A DNA stretch of 64,000 nt, taken from an uncultured Alteromonadaceae bacterium. GTDB taxonomy: Bacteria; Pseudomonadota; Gammaproteobacteria; Enterobacterales; Alteromonadaceae. The first letter of the stretch is position 1; each line of letters begins with the position of its first letter. The stretch spans positions 1 to 64,000 of the forward strand of contig CANNDC010000002.1 of NCBI GenBank assembly GCA_947503265.1, in the 5' to 3' direction. The position numbers and the translations under genes are program-made. The notes under the pieces are model-generated. The model saw only the letters and a list, made by a program, of their open reading frames with translations. It was not told the DNA's origin and did no database searches. Below are positions 51,613 through 61,119 of the stretch, one piece after another.

Positions 51613-53178
51613 ATGTTTGACATATTTACTCGTCGCGATGGAAACGTTAAAAATGATGTTCTATCCGGTATCACTGTTGCACTGGCCCTAGTACCAGAAG
51701 CCGTTGCGTTTGCGTTCGTCGCTGGCGTAGAGCCTATGGTTGGTCTGTATGCTGCATTTATGATGGGACTAATCACATCCGCTATTGGTGGGAGACCTGG
51801 CATGATATCTGGTGCAACGGGCGCCATGGCTGTTGTCATGGTTGCCTTAGTAGCGCAGCACGGAGTTCCTTATTTGTTTGCTGCCGTGATACTGGCGGGT
51901 ATTTTGCAAATTCTCGCGGGCATATTTAAACTCGGAAAGTTCATTCGACTCGTACCCTATCCCGTCATGCTGGGCTTTGTTAATGGTTTAGCAATCGTCA
52001 TCTTCCTCGCTCAATTGGGCCAATTTAAAGTATTAAATGGCTTAGGAGAACAAGTTTGGATGGAAGGTTCCATGTTGTATTTAATGCTTGGATTAACGGT
52101 TTTAACCATGGCAATTATTTATTTCTTACCAAAACTAACGACAGCTATTCCTGCATCACTCGTCGCAATAATAACAGTCACAGCCTTGGTTCATGGACTA
52201 GATTTGGAAGCGCGTACGGTTATTGACTTCGTTAAAGACATGGTACCTGCAGAGCAGCGAGACACAGTGACACTTGCGGGCGAATTACCCAGTTTTAGTG
52301 TGCCCATGGTGCCGTTGACGCTCGAAACCTTATACATTATTTTGCCCACTGCGGTGATCTTATGCTTAGTAGGACTGATTGAATCATTACTTACCTTGTC
52401 TCTAATCGACGAAATGACAGATACCCGAGGCAACGGCAATAAAGAATGCGTTGGTCAAGGAGTTGCCAATACAGTCAACGGTTTCTTTGGCGGCATGGGC
52501 GGTTGTGCCATGATTGGTCAAAGCATGATCAATATCAATTCAGGTGGTCGAGGCAGGTTATCTGGTATCACAGCAGCACTGGTATTACTGGGATTTATCC
52601 TTTTCGCTGCACCACTGATAGAAATGATTCCGCTGGCAGCATTAGTGGGTGTGATGTTTATTGTCGTGATTGGCACTTTTGAATGGGCGAGTTTCAGAAT
52701 AATCAGAGGCGTTAACAAGGAAGATGCATTTGTTTTATTTTTGGTAACCGCCATTACCGTCGTCGCTGATCTCGCCGTTGCAGTCGTAGTGGGCGTTATC
52801 GTGTCTGCATTGGTATTTGCATGGAAACACGCTACTCATATACATGCGAAAACACACACAGATGATGATGGTTGGAAGGTGTATGATTTGGAAGGCCCTC
52901 TATTCTTTGGTTCAGTTTTACATTTTAGAGATCTTTTCGATCCGCAGAACGATCCGAATGATGTCGTCATTGATTTTAAAGACTCACGAATCTGGGACTC
53001 ATCGGGAATAGATGCCATTGATGGCCTTGCCGACAAATATAAAGTACAGGGCAAGAAACTTCATATCAGGCATATCAGTCCCGAATGCAGCGTTTTGTTA
53101 ACCAAGGCTCAGGAATACGTTGAAATGAATGTAAACGAAGATCCTCGCTACAGAATTGCATCAGATAAATTAGGTTAG
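51613..53178 (+). CDS. SulP-family anion transporter with STAS domain
   Basis: 521 residues. The membrane part has about 12 helices ([39 protein letters not shown] start) with the SLC26 signatures [17 protein letters not shown] and [37 protein letters not shown]-terminal STAS domain (about 405-510) has [23 protein letters not shown]. Bacterial members carry sulfate, bicarbonate, nitrate or dicarboxylates. GGGG lies 8 bp before ATG. It stands alone between two terminators. The substrate is unknown. Confidence 0.92.
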   Translation: MFDIFTRRDGNVKNDVLSGITVALALVPEAVAFAFVAGVEPMVGLYAAFMMGLITSAIGGRPGMISGATGAMAVVMVALVAQHGVPYLFAAVILAGILQILAGIFKLGKFIRLVPYPVMLGFVNGLAIVIFLAQLGQFKVLNGLGEQVWMEGSMLYLMLGLTVLTMAIIYFLPKLTTAIPASLVAIITVTALVHGLDLEARTVIDFVKDMVPAEQRDTVTLAGELPSFSVPMVPLTLETLYIILPTAVILCLVGLIESLLTLSLIDEMTDTRGNGNKECVGQGVANTVNGFFGGMGGCAMIGQSMININSGGRGRLSGITAALVLLGFILFAAPLIEMIPLAALVGVMFIVVIGTFEWASFRIIRGVNKEDAFVLFLVTAITVVADLAVAVVVGVIVSALVFAWKHATHIHAKTHTDDDGWKVYDLEGPLFFGSVLHFRDLFDPQNDPNDVVIDFKDSRIWDSSGIDAIDGLADKYKVQGKKLHIRHISPECSVLLTKAQEYVEMNVNEDPRYRIASDKLG

Positions 53179-53214
53179 CTGCTAAACTCGTTATTCTGTA
53201 CGAGGTAAATCCAA

Positions 53215-53246
53215 TAAAAAAAGGGGCATTGTTTAATGCCCCTTTT
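53215..53246. terminator. Terminator between the SulP gene and the convergent dsbA-like gene
   Basis: The stem GGGGCATT (53223-53230) / AATGCCCC (53235-53242) with loop GTTT is flanked by seven A and four T. It serves both converging transcripts. Confidence 0.92.
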
Positions 53247-53267
53247 GCTTGGTTTGGATTCGACTAA

Positions 53268-53897
53268 TTATTTCTGTGTCGTCAACCAGACAATCAACTC
53301 GACGAACTGGTCTGGATTCATATCTCGACCAAATTTAGCTTTAAATTTCTCATTCACAATAAAGGTAGGAACGCTTCTAACACCGCGTGTGAGCCTGTTG
53401 TTTTTAGCAACTTGGCTTTTGATCCCAAAACCTGAAGCAAGTTTTTTCAACTTTTGACTATCACCGCCAGCGGCTTCAAATACGGCTAGGATATCATCTA
53501 AGCCTGCAATACTTTTACGTTGTTGGTGAATGGCGTTGAATAACGATTCGTTGTATAGCTCTTCTTGTTTCATCGCTCTCGCAGCCAACATACCCAAAGT
53601 GGCGTCATTTTGCGCTTGCGCTGAAGAAGAACCCATAAAATTCACATGCGCTTTAATGAATTGCGTGTCTTTGGGTATATTCGTTTTGATTTGTTTAGCA
53701 ACAGATTCAAAGTTAAAACAACTTGGACACCAAAACGAAAAAACCTCTTTGACTTGTTTATTTGGGCTTGCTTTTTCACTAATTACTTCGTAATGAGTGC
53801 CTTCTTGCCAACTTGATTGCGCATTTGCAGCACCAAACAAGCCTAATGCGAACATAATCGTGGCTATCTGAGTAACCATTTTATTTTTGAATTGCAC
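53268..53897 (-). CDS. DsbA-like thiol:disulfide oxidoreductase with CPSC active site
   Basis: 209 residues from GTG, with a signal peptide cut after ANAQ. The thioredoxin-fold protein has FSFWCPSCFNFESVAKQIK, so the active site is Cys-Pro-Ser-Cys rather than the Cys-Pro-His-Cys of DsbA. His-to-Ser in this position lowers oxidising power in studied DsbA variants. The cis-Pro loop (RGVRSVPTFIVNEKFKAKFG) is present. It follows a paralogue on the same strand 25 bp upstream, so the two are one operon and probably a duplication. It may act on a subset of proteins or as a weaker oxidant. Confidence 0.88.
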   Translation of the reverse strand: MQFKNKMVTQIATIMFALGLFGAANAQSSWQEGTHYEVISEKASPNKQVKEVFSFWCPSCFNFESVAKQIKTNIPKDTQFIKAHVNFMGSSSAQAQNDATLGMLAARAMKQEELYNESLFNAIHQQRKSIAGLDDILAVFEAAGGDSQKLKKLASGFGIKSQVAKNNRLTRGVRSVPTFIVNEKFKAKFGRDMNPDQFVELIVWLTTQK

Positions 53898-53922
53898 GAT
53901 GTTTCTTATCCCTTGTTAATTA

Positions 53923-54549
53923 TTATTTTTGTTTTGTTAGCCAGACAACCAGCTCAACGAAATCGTCAGCGCTCATTTCTCTGGTGAATTTTGCCTGATA
54001 TTTTCCGTTGACGATAAAGTTAGGTACACCACTAATGTGTTTGCGGAACTGATCTATCGTTTTATTGTTTTTCTTAAGTTGACTGTTAATGGTAAAACTA
54101 GAAGCCTTCTTTTTATACTCTTCTGGGTCAATCCCTGTTGCCAAAAATATCTTTTCTAAGTCGCTTTGACCAGCAACAATGCCACGTTGGACATGGATAT
54201 GTTTGAATACTGCCAAATTAAGTGAATCTTCCTGACCCATAGAACGACCTATCAGCATGGCTTTAGTCGCATCATCTTGAATGTCTGCGCTGGTAAATCC
54301 CATGAAGTTAACGTGGACTTTAGTAAAGTCGACATCGCTACCTATTTTCTGTTTCATTTTCGCCACGAGAGGTTCGAAATTATAACAGTGAGGACACCAG
54401 AAAGAGAAAAACTCAGTTATTTGAGGTTTTTCTGTTGCTTGGTCGGAAACCACCACATAATGTTCCCCTTCTTCCCATAATTCTTGCGCACCACATGCCT
54501 GTAGTGAAAACAATAAGAACAATCCCAAAGCAGCATATATTTTTTTCAT
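53923..54549 (-). CDS. dsbA: DsbA-type thiol:disulfide interchange protein, possible lipoprotein
   Basis: 208 residues with the canonical active site FSFWCPHCYNFEPLVAKMK and cis-Pro loop HISGVPNFIVNGKYQAKF. It introduces disulfides into periplasmic proteins, reoxidised by DsbB. The N-terminus MKKIYAALGLFLLFSLQACG ends in LQAC, a degenerate lipobox, so it may be lipid-anchored, as some DsbA proteins in Neisseria are; standard signal-peptide cleavage is the alternative. First gene of the tandem dsbA pair. An intrinsic terminator separates it from btuB upstream. Confidence 0.92.
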   Translation of the reverse strand: MKKIYAALGLFLLFSLQACGAQELWEEGEHYVVVSDQATEKPQITEFFSFWCPHCYNFEPLVAKMKQKIGSDVDFTKVHVNFMGFTSADIQDDATKAMLIGRSMGQEDSLNLAVFKHIHVQRGIVAGQSDLEKIFLATGIDPEEYKKKASSFTINSQLKKNNKTIDQFRKHISGVPNFIVNGKYQAKFTREMSADDFVELVVWLTKQK

Positions 54550-54710
54550 ATTAATTAATTTCCTATCTTGTCGATGTTACAGATTACCATAGCTCACAAT
54601 GTAAAAGGTATAGCAAATCAAAGATACTGGGTAGTATGAATACATACTTATAATATCTCTTTTCAGATGAATTGAATCTGAAGATAAGCTGAAATTTTAG
54701 GTAGTATGAC

Positions 54711-54737
54711 GAAAAAACCGCCCAAAAGGACGGTTTT
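54711..54737 (-). terminator. Intrinsic terminator after btuB (minus strand)
   Basis: On the minus strand ACCGTCC (54734-54728) pairs with GGGCGGT (54723-54717) with one mismatch, loop TTTT, followed by a run of T from the A-tract at 54712-54716. It lies 26 bp after the btuB stop. Confidence 0.85.
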
Positions 54738-54762
54738 AACATTTCCAAATGTTTCTGATTAG

Positions 54763-56616
54763 TTACTGGAGTGAGACGGCTAGACCGACATATACTGATC
54801 GCCCCGCTGTGTTAAAACCAATTACCTCTTCATATTCTTTGTCAAAAAGGTTGGTAATACCCGCTTTTAGTTTGAGTTGAGTCGAGACAGCATAATTAGC
54901 TGAAAAATTTGTAATTGTGTAGTTATCTAATGAAACTTGACCAATTCCCTTTGCGTCTCGAACTATTCTAATATGTGCATCTAGCATTAAGTCGTCGTTT
55001 AGCAGGGAAGTGCGAACACCTAGATTAGCTTTGTGTTTTGGTCTGCGCAAACGAGGATCGCCATTGCTATCTTCAGAGTCATTGTAAGTGTAATTACCCC
55101 AAACGCTATATTGCCTATTTAAGGTTTGTTCCGCCGAAACTTCAACACCCTCGGAATGACTGTCGCCATCATTTTGCAAATATCCTTCAAAGCCGGTTCC
55201 AAAGAAAATTTCGTCTTCAATGGTTTGTTTAAACAATACCAGTTCTGCAATTAGGCCATAATTGGATTGGTACTCTACGCCAATATCTGCCCCTTCGCTT
55301 TGTTCTTCATTAAGCTGCAAACCGGCAGCATCACCGAACGCAAAAGGGCCATCATTGTAGTTTTGTTCAAATAAACTTGGGGCTCTAAATCCAGTTCCAT
55401 ATGAACCTTTGAATTTAACAACCCCTTGGTTATCTATCTCTGTTAAATGGGCGAAACCGAGGCGATAGCTCAAATGACTGCCGAAAGTATCGTTGTCGTC
55501 ATATCTGGCACCTAAGTTAATACTCAATGATTCTGTTAGCCTGGAAATCCATTCACCAAATATTCCTCGTTGGGTACGCTTTGAATCGCTTCCATCAATT
55601 TCTTCTCTTTTTCCGTCAACACCAAATACAAATTGTTGATTTTCGGTTTTTCTTGAGCCTAGATAATCGAGTTTGTCGATACTACCTTTGTTGGCAAAGC
55701 TAAAAGCTTGGCTACTGAAAAACTGACGTTCTACATCAGTATGAGACACAGAAATACTATGGCTTTGAACCGCATCGACATAATCTACAGATGCTCTAGC
55801 TGTGGTGTTTTGGGTATCGGTATAACAATCGTTCACTTGCGCAAAGCTGCTGTCAAAGCAACTGTCATATTCGTTTTGGGCGTCGAGGTCGCGGATAACA
55901 AAACTTGCTGAAATCTTGTTTGATAGTTTAAGTTTCGCTTTCAAATGTACACTGGTGTTGTCGTATCCATCTGCTTCATTCGATGTATCCGCAGTTTGAG
56001 CGTTGAATCCATCACTACTGATATCGGTCGCACCAAGATAAATTGAGCCGGTTTCGCCAGCAGCGCTGATATTGGCGGAAAGCGAGCGTGTATCGTATCG
56101 AGAAAGGCTAGCAGCGCCGCGTAAATTGAGGCCTTTTTCCGCATCTTTAGTGTAAATACTAACAATGCCGCCAGCGTCAGCTCCATATGCCAATCCTTGG
56201 GTGCCACGTAACACTTCTATTCTTTGTACTTGACCTGATAATACGTCGTCAAATTGAGGCGCTACTTGTGGTGCAGACGGATCAGAAAGCTCGACTCCAT
56301 CGATGAATAACTTAGTTCTATAACCTTCTTCACCGCGGATCCGTAAAGTGGTGTTTTTACCCAGCCCACCTGAGTTGGATACTCCCACACTGGGGGTATT
56401 TCTTAATATATCTGTGACATTCAATCCTAAACTCGATTGGATATCAGTTTCGTCAATGACGGTAATACTAGCTGCCAATTGCTTGCTATCGACGGCCACT
56501 CTGTTAGCGACTACGGTGACTTTTTCAATCGAAGATTCGGATGTTTGTGCGTTTGCAGGATTGCTTAAAAGCAATAAACTCGTTGCTATCGAAGTAGATA
56601 GTGTTTGAAATTTCAT
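54763..56616 (-). CDS. btuB: Cobalamin-type TonB-dependent receptor BtuB
   Basis: 617 residues from ATG 56616; an in-frame TTG six codons earlier is less likely. The signal peptide is cut after NPANAQ, a TonB box-like stretch (IEKVTVVANRV) follows, then a plug with TDILRNTPSVGVSNSGGLG and QVQRIEVLRGTQGLAYGADAGGIVSIYTK. The 22-strand barrel ends with SVYVGLAVSLQ. Size and plug match BtuB. The assignment is fixed by a cobalamin riboswitch in its leader. It imports vitamin B12 across the outer membrane. No btuCDF genes are nearby. Confidence 0.93.
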   Translation of the reverse strand: MKFQTLSTSIATSLLLLSNPANAQTSESSIEKVTVVANRVAVDSKQLAASITVIDETDIQSSLGLNVTDILRNTPSVGVSNSGGLGKNTTLRIRGEEGYRTKLFIDGVELSDPSAPQVAPQFDDVLSGQVQRIEVLRGTQGLAYGADAGGIVSIYTKDAEKGLNLRGAASLSRYDTRSLSANISAAGETGSIYLGATDISSDGFNAQTADTSNEADGYDNTSVHLKAKLKLSNKISASFVIRDLDAQNEYDSCFDSSFAQVNDCYTDTQNTTARASVDYVDAVQSHSISVSHTDVERQFFSSQAFSFANKGSIDKLDYLGSRKTENQQFVFGVDGKREEIDGSDSKRTQRGIFGEWISRLTESLSINLGARYDDNDTFGSHLSYRLGFAHLTEIDNQGVVKFKGSYGTGFRAPSLFEQNYNDGPFAFGDAAGLQLNEEQSEGADIGVEYQSNYGLIAELVLFKQTIEDEIFFGTGFEGYLQNDGDSHSEGVEVSAEQTLNRQYSVWGNYTYNDSEDSNGDPRLRRPKHKANLGVRTSLLNDDLMLDAHIRIVRDAKGIGQVSLDNYTITNFSANYAVSTQLKLKAGITNLFDKEYEEVIGFNTAGRSVYVGLAVSLQ

Positions 56617-56636
56617 TTTGATGTTTACTCTCAAGA

Positions 56637-56653
56637 GTGCTCCACCCGAGCAC
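56637..56653 (-). promoter_or_regulatory. Hairpin next to the btuB ribosome-binding site
   Basis: GTGCTC (56653-56648 on the minus strand, read as GTGCTC) pairs with GAGCAC (56642-56637) around a 5-base loop. It lies between the riboswitch and the btuB start, just upstream of GAGAG. It may be part of the expression platform that hides the ribosome site. No T-run, so translational control is favoured. Confidence 0.4.
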
Positions 56654-56698
56654 GTGCTTTAAAATGCCAGAATACATACGCTATCTGACTCATAATAA

Positions 56699-56880
56699 AG
56701 GCCGGTATCCGGGCTTGTAAGCAATCTAAACATGAGGATAGATTGTTTTTTGTTACCTTCCCATGCAGGTGAGTGCACAGTGGTAATTCAACAAAAAAAT
56801 AACTTACGTACCGTTGCGGGGGCAGCGTCAGCTTCGACTGACTTCCCGTTTACCCTGAGAATAGCTTCAGGCACCTTTAT
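56699..56880 (-). ncRNA. Cobalamin riboswitch in the btuB leader
   Basis: Read on the minus strand: GGGAAGTCAGTCGAAGCTGA leads into the conserved core GCTGCCCCCGCAACGG (56826-56811), and the 3' B12-box-like AAGCCCGGATACCGGCC is at 56716-56700. A P1/P2 helix region lies near 56877 (GGTGCCTGAAGC). These are the hallmark conserved segments of the adenosylcobalamin riboswitch family, in order and at normal spacing. It sits 83 bp before btuB and should lower expression when cobalamin is plentiful. The outer boundaries are estimates. Confidence 0.93.
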
Positions 56881-56957
56881 CGCGGCGCATTATAGAGAAA
56901 AGTCGAAGGGAATACACAAGAAGTTTCGTTCGAGCAGGAAGAAAAGCCATTTATTGC

Positions 56958-57923
56958 CTAAAACAGTTGAATAGCGGGTTCTTGCAGTGCAGAAAATTGT
57001 TCTTTAAGAGCAAGGATTTGTTGTTCCCAATACTTTTCATCAGCAAACCATGGAAAGGCTTGTGGAAATGCAGGATCTTGCCAGCGTTTTGCCAGCCAAG
57101 CCATATAATGCACCATGCGCATGGCTCTAAGGGGTTCTATCAATGCAAGTTCTGCTGAATCAAAATCGGCAAACTCTTCATAGGCTTCAATCAAAGTATC
57201 AAGTTGAATCCGTTGTTGTTGATGGTCACCGGATAACATCATCCATAAGTCTTGGATGGCGGGGCCCATTCTACAATCATCTAAATCAACAAACGTTGGC
57301 CCATCTCGCCACAGGATATTACCCGGATGGCAATCTCCGTGTAGGCGAATAATCTTAGTCGGGGAATAACGTTGTTTTGTCAATTCAACTACCTGGTTGA
57401 GAATCACAAAGAACGCTTCTTCAAGCTGAGATGGCACAATACGATTTTCTTGCAAAACAGCAACCGGCTCGATCAAATGTTCTTGTATGCAAAATGTTGG
57501 GCGATGCTGAAACGGTGCGTTTTTAGCAACGGCATGAATTCGTCCAATAAAGCGTCCCATCCACTCCAGTTGGTCTAAGTTATCCACTTCAAATTGCCTT
57601 CCACCTACCGAAGGATAAAGGGCAAAATGGTAACCCTGATGTTGATGGAGAGTTTGCGAACGGTAATGTGAAGGGGCAACAATAGGGATTTCATGCTCAG
57701 CTAATTCAAGCGCAAAATGGTGCTCTTCAGTCAATTGTTCTACTGACCATCTTTGCGGTCGATAGAACTTAACCACGTAACGTGCTCTGTCTTCGGCAAT
57801 AAACTGATAGACACGGTTTTCGTAGCTATTCAGTGCCAATAATCCGGAATCAACACGAATTCCCAATGATTCGATGGCATCAAGGATTAAGTCAGGGCTT
57901 AGCTCTGCGAAATTAAATGTCAT
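56958..57923 (-). CDS. srkA: Stress-response kinase SrkA (YihE/RdoA)
   Basis: 321-residue cytoplasmic Ser/Thr protein kinase of the choline-kinase/APH fold. Motifs: SYENRVYQFIAEDRARYVVKFYRPQRWS (ATP-binding region with Lys), IRLHGDCHPGNILWRDG (Brenner motif, catalytic Asp) and FVDLDDCRMGPAIQDLWMML (DxD metal site). E. coli YihE counters stress-induced cell death and lies beside dsbA; here dsbA genes are 2.4 kb away. Its start overlaps the ccoG stop by 4 bp, so it is coupled to ccoG. Confidence 0.95.
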   Translation of the reverse strand: MTFNFAELSPDLILDAIESLGIRVDSGLLALNSYENRVYQFIAEDRARYVVKFYRPQRWSVEQLTEEHHFALELAEHEIPIVAPSHYRSQTLHQHQGYHFALYPSVGGRQFEVDNLDQLEWMGRFIGRIHAVAKNAPFQHRPTFCIQEHLIEPVAVLQENRIVPSQLEEAFFVILNQVVELTKQRYSPTKIIRLHGDCHPGNILWRDGPTFVDLDDCRMGPAIQDLWMMLSGDHQQQRIQLDTLIEAYEEFADFDSAELALIEPLRAMRMVHYMAWLAKRWQDPAFPQAFPWFADEKYWEQQILALKEQFSALQEPAIQLF

Positions 57924-59353
57924 CGATAGATAAACTTACTAGTTTCTTCAACCACCACAACGTCTTCTTGATTGTCGATAGTAGATACTCGGAACTCAAA
58001 TTCCGTGACTGCTTCGTTCAACGCATAGGGGTCAATAGCAACGCTGACGGGCAAGTTATAGACTTCGCCTCCACTTACCGTTACGACTGAGTCGCCAATG
58101 TATCTATGACCTTCTAAGCCCAATACTTCGAGTTTGTAAACGCGTTCTTGTTGCGATTTGTTCAGGACTTTCAAGGTATACACATTTTCTATTAAGCCGT
58201 CATTTGTTTCTCTAAACAGTGAGTTACGGTCTCGAATAATGTCGATTTCTAACGGAACGCGCATCAAGATATCAGCGGCCAGAAGTGCAACCATGATACT
58301 CAGTACTATGGCGTAGCCTACGAGTTTTGGTCTGATTATGTGAGTTTTATTTCCCGCTAGCTCATGTTCTGACGTAAAACTGATTAGTCCTTTGGGATAA
58401 TTCATTTTTTCCATCACACCATTACAGGCATCAACGCAGGCGCCGCAGTTAATGCACTCATATTGGAGGCCATTTCGAATATCGATTCCCGTTGGGCAGA
58501 CCTGCACGCAAAGGTTGCAGTCGATGCACTCTCCCAAGCCTTTCTTCTGTACTTCCTCTAGGGGCGTTTTTCGTGATCTCGGCCCGCGTTTTTCACCACG
58601 AGTAGGATTGTATGCGACGGTAAAAGTATCTTTGTCAAACATGGCTGATTGGAATCTGGCATAGGGGCATATGTGAGTGCACATAATTTCGCGCATCCAC
58701 CCGGCGTTACCATAGGTACAGAAAGTAAATAAAATCACTGAAAAGCCAGCCCAGAACCCAACATTAAAGGTAACCAGATCAATATAAAGTGTATCGATAG
58801 GCGTAAAATAACCCACAAATGTAATTGCGGTGACTAATGCAACACTGATCCAAGCAACATGTTTTAATGTTTTTCGCCAAAACTTATCAAAGTCCATCTT
58901 GCGTTGGTCAAGTTTGATTCGTTTGTTGCGATTCCCTTCGATTTTTTCTTCAAACCAAATATAAATAAATGTCCAAGTTGTTTGAGGACACATAAATCCA
59001 CACCAAACGCGCCCTGCAAACGTGGTAACAAAAAACAGTGCAAATGCACTAATAATTAAAATATAAGCTAAAAGGGTGAGATCTTGTGGCCACAAGGTTA
59101 ATCCAAATATATTGAATCGTTGTGCACCAATATCAAATAGGATTGCTTGACTGCCATTGTACTGAAGCCACGGAATAATCAGGAACATCCCCAAAAATAT
59201 CAATCCAAAAAAGCGCCTAAATGTCTCTAGAGAACCTTCTACTGCTCTAACATAGATTCTGCTGCGGGGAGTGTATGCATTTTCGTGTTTACTCGCGTCA
59301 GGTTTATGAACTTTAACCGGGGATATATCTTTGACGGGAATGCGGTCACCCAT
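57920..59353 (-). CDS. ccoG: Cytochrome cbb3 oxidase accessory protein CcoG (RdxA/FixG)
   Basis: 477-residue membrane iron-sulfur protein aiding copper delivery to cbb3 oxidase. About five transmembrane helices surround ferredoxin-type clusters: VWCGFMCPQTTW, CTHICPYARFQSAMFD, then two 4Fe-4S motifs CIDCNLCVQVCPTGIDIRNG and CINCGACVDAC. A C-terminal periplasmic immunoglobulin-like FixG_C domain follows (VLNKSQQERVYKLEVLGLEG). No ccoNOQP genes are in the window. The stop overlaps the srkA start. Confidence 0.96.
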   Translation of the reverse strand: MGDRIPVKDISPVKVHKPDASKHENAYTPRSRIYVRAVEGSLETFRRFFGLIFLGMFLIIPWLQYNGSQAILFDIGAQRFNIFGLTLWPQDLTLLAYILIISAFALFFVTTFAGRVWCGFMCPQTTWTFIYIWFEEKIEGNRNKRIKLDQRKMDFDKFWRKTLKHVAWISVALVTAITFVGYFTPIDTLYIDLVTFNVGFWAGFSVILFTFCTYGNAGWMREIMCTHICPYARFQSAMFDKDTFTVAYNPTRGEKRGPRSRKTPLEEVQKKGLGECIDCNLCVQVCPTGIDIRNGLQYECINCGACVDACNGVMEKMNYPKGLISFTSEHELAGNKTHIIRPKLVGYAIVLSIMVALLAADILMRVPLEIDIIRDRNSLFRETNDGLIENVYTLKVLNKSQQERVYKLEVLGLEGHRYIGDSVVTVSGGEVYNLPVSVAIDPYALNEAVTEFEFRVSTIDNQEDVVVVEETSKFIYR

Positions 59354-59579
59354 TAGTTTGAATCCTCAATGTTCCGATTGGATTATATTTCGCTCGCTTG
59401 GGGACCAGTATATCAATATTGACTTGCCATTACCTTAAATTGACATAGGATTTTAGTATTAGGCTAGACGCTCCGTATCGCACTACACACACAAGTATAA
59501 CTACCAATAATCATTGAACATTTACCTACAAGGCGGCTTGTTTTATGGTATGGCGTCTTAAAATTTTTGTGAAATTGTT

Positions 59580-59957
59580 ATGTTTAGGTTTTTAATTGTC
59601 TTAGTTGAAATAGCAGTGCTAGTCATGCTGCTACGCACGTCGTTTGTGCAGTATCTGTTAGAGGATATTCAACAAGACGTGACTGAAATTTTAACTGAGA
59701 TATCATTGAAGTTTGAACAAACGCAATTAAATGACCTGAGACTCACGTTGCAGCCGCATATTTCCGGCATGCGCGATTTTCAAAAAGACTATGTAATGCA
59801 AATTACTTCGAGCAAGGCAGAATTAAAGCAGTTTTACGTTACGTACTGTGAAAAGAAAGATATTAATCCCTATGTAAATGGCGCTAATTTGAGCCTTGTA
59901 TGCCATGCCATCATCAACTCACATACTGTCGATGTAAACGAAGCTAACAATTCCTAG
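59580..59957 (+). CDS. Hypothetical protein with N-terminal membrane anchor
   Basis: 125 residues. A single hydrophobic helix (FRFLIVLVEIAVLVMLL) is followed by a mostly helical, charged domain with two Cys (YVTYCEKKD, LVCHAII) that could form a disulfide in the periplasm. The start is ATG with no strong ribosome site. Divergent from ccoG; its 3' end overlaps the rstB-like gene by 4 bp. No family recognised. Confidence 0.6.
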   Translation: MFRFLIVLVEIAVLVMLLRTSFVQYLLEDIQQDVTEILTEISLKFEQTQLNDLRLTLQPHISGMRDFQKDYVMQITSSKAELKQFYVTYCEKKDINPYVNGANLSLVCHAIINSHTVDVNEANNS

Positions 59958-61117
59958 TGTTTTTCGTTGGTAAAACACAGAACAAAACAAGCACCACCCG
60001 ATTTTGATTGTTCCAAGTAACACCTTCCTCCGTGCCAAGCCATAATGCGTTTGACTATAGCCAATCCCAAACCAGCACCACCTTGTTTTCTATCTCTGCT
60101 AGATTCAGGGCGAAAAAATGGTTGAAACACCTTATCAGCATATTTTTCTGCTACACCGGGACCATCATCAGCCACTTTGATAAATACGGAGTTTGCATAT
60201 TCTTCAATACTTACAACTATTTTACTCTTGGCATACCGGCATGCATTAAGGAGTAAATTGTCAATAGCGCGCTCTGCATAGTGGGCATCGGCGAGTATAA
60301 ATGCGTCACTTCCTTCTACTGAAATAGAAAGTGATGACAGCGACAAACTGCTGAGCTGCGCGACTCTCTCCTTACATAAAAGTTCAACGGGGATATCGGT
60401 AATGTTCAATTCCGGCTCTTGTGATTCCATGCTGGTGTAACTGAGCATTTCCTGTACTAGCTTCTCCAATTCATTAATATCTTCGTTCATCGCAACAGTT
60501 TGCTTACCAGACGAATCATTCTGAGTTGCAAGGGCAAATTTTAGCCTTGCTAATGGTGTTCTAAATTCATGAGCTACCGCGCCTGTAAGTTCTCGTTGTG
60601 TGTTCAAAAGCTCATTGATGCGTTTCCCCAACTCTTGCAACGCAACGGCGATGGGGTACACCAAGGAGCGACTTTCAATTGAAATCGGTTCTACATTACC
60701 ATTCACATCAATAGACTTGGTAGCTTGTTTCAAAGCTTGCAAATCGCGCCACAAAGGCCAAGCCCAGAGGGCTATTAGGATGCCAAGCGCTACAAAAAAA
60801 ACGGCGCTGTATAAAATAGTTTGATTGTCGCTGACGGTCTTCTCGATAATTGTGATCTCCAACAGTCGATTGTCATCAATTTGAGTATATAGTTGTCTGC
60901 TATTCTTGGGCCCGAATAAATTCAAAGTCTCACCTTGCTGCAAACGTTGAAGGTCGTCCTCAGTCCAAGCCATATCTGCAATATCAACGAAACTGGAAGT
61001 AACTTTGTCGGTGTTTTTACTAGCAGAATCTTCGAAAAATACCTGATTTAGTAACGCACTTAATACAACAAGGGTCACGGCAATAAAGAGGTAAAGACTC
61101 AGAAATAAGCGCGTCAC
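59954..61117 (-). CDS. rstB: Sensor histidine kinase, RstB-like
   Basis: 387 residues from GTG 61117 (GGGA six bp upstream; an alternative TTG at 61129 overlaps the regulator gene). Two transmembrane helices (about 5-25 and 100-120) flank a small periplasmic domain. A HAMP-like linker, HisKA with GAVAHEFRTPLARLKFAL (phospho-His) and HATPase with NLLLNACRYAKS, DDGPGV and GGAGLGLAIVKRI follow. It pairs with the response regulator just upstream. RstB senses acid, Mg2+ or other envelope cues in enterics; the signal here is unknown. Confidence 0.9.
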   Translation of the reverse strand: MTRLFLSLYLFIAVTLVVLSALLNQVFFEDSASKNTDKVTSSFVDIADMAWTEDDLQRLQQGETLNLFGPKNSRQLYTQIDDNRLLEITIIEKTVSDNQTILYSAVFFVALGILIALWAWPLWRDLQALKQATKSIDVNGNVEPISIESRSLVYPIAVALQELGKRINELLNTQRELTGAVAHEFRTPLARLKFALATQNDSSGKQTVAMNEDINELEKLVQEMLSYTSMESQEPELNITDIPVELLCKERVAQLSSLSLSSLSISVEGSDAFILADAHYAERAIDNLLLNACRYAKSKIVVSIEEYANSVFIKVADDGPGVAEKYADKVFQPFFRPESSRDRKQGGAGLGLAIVKRIMAWHGGRCYLEQSKSGGACFVLCFTNEKH

Positions 61118-61119
61118 GG

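Noticed and set aside
56732..56974. 80-codon plus-strand open frame upstream of btuB
   Set aside because: It covers the antisense of the cobalamin riboswitch; conservation belongs to the RNA on the other strand.
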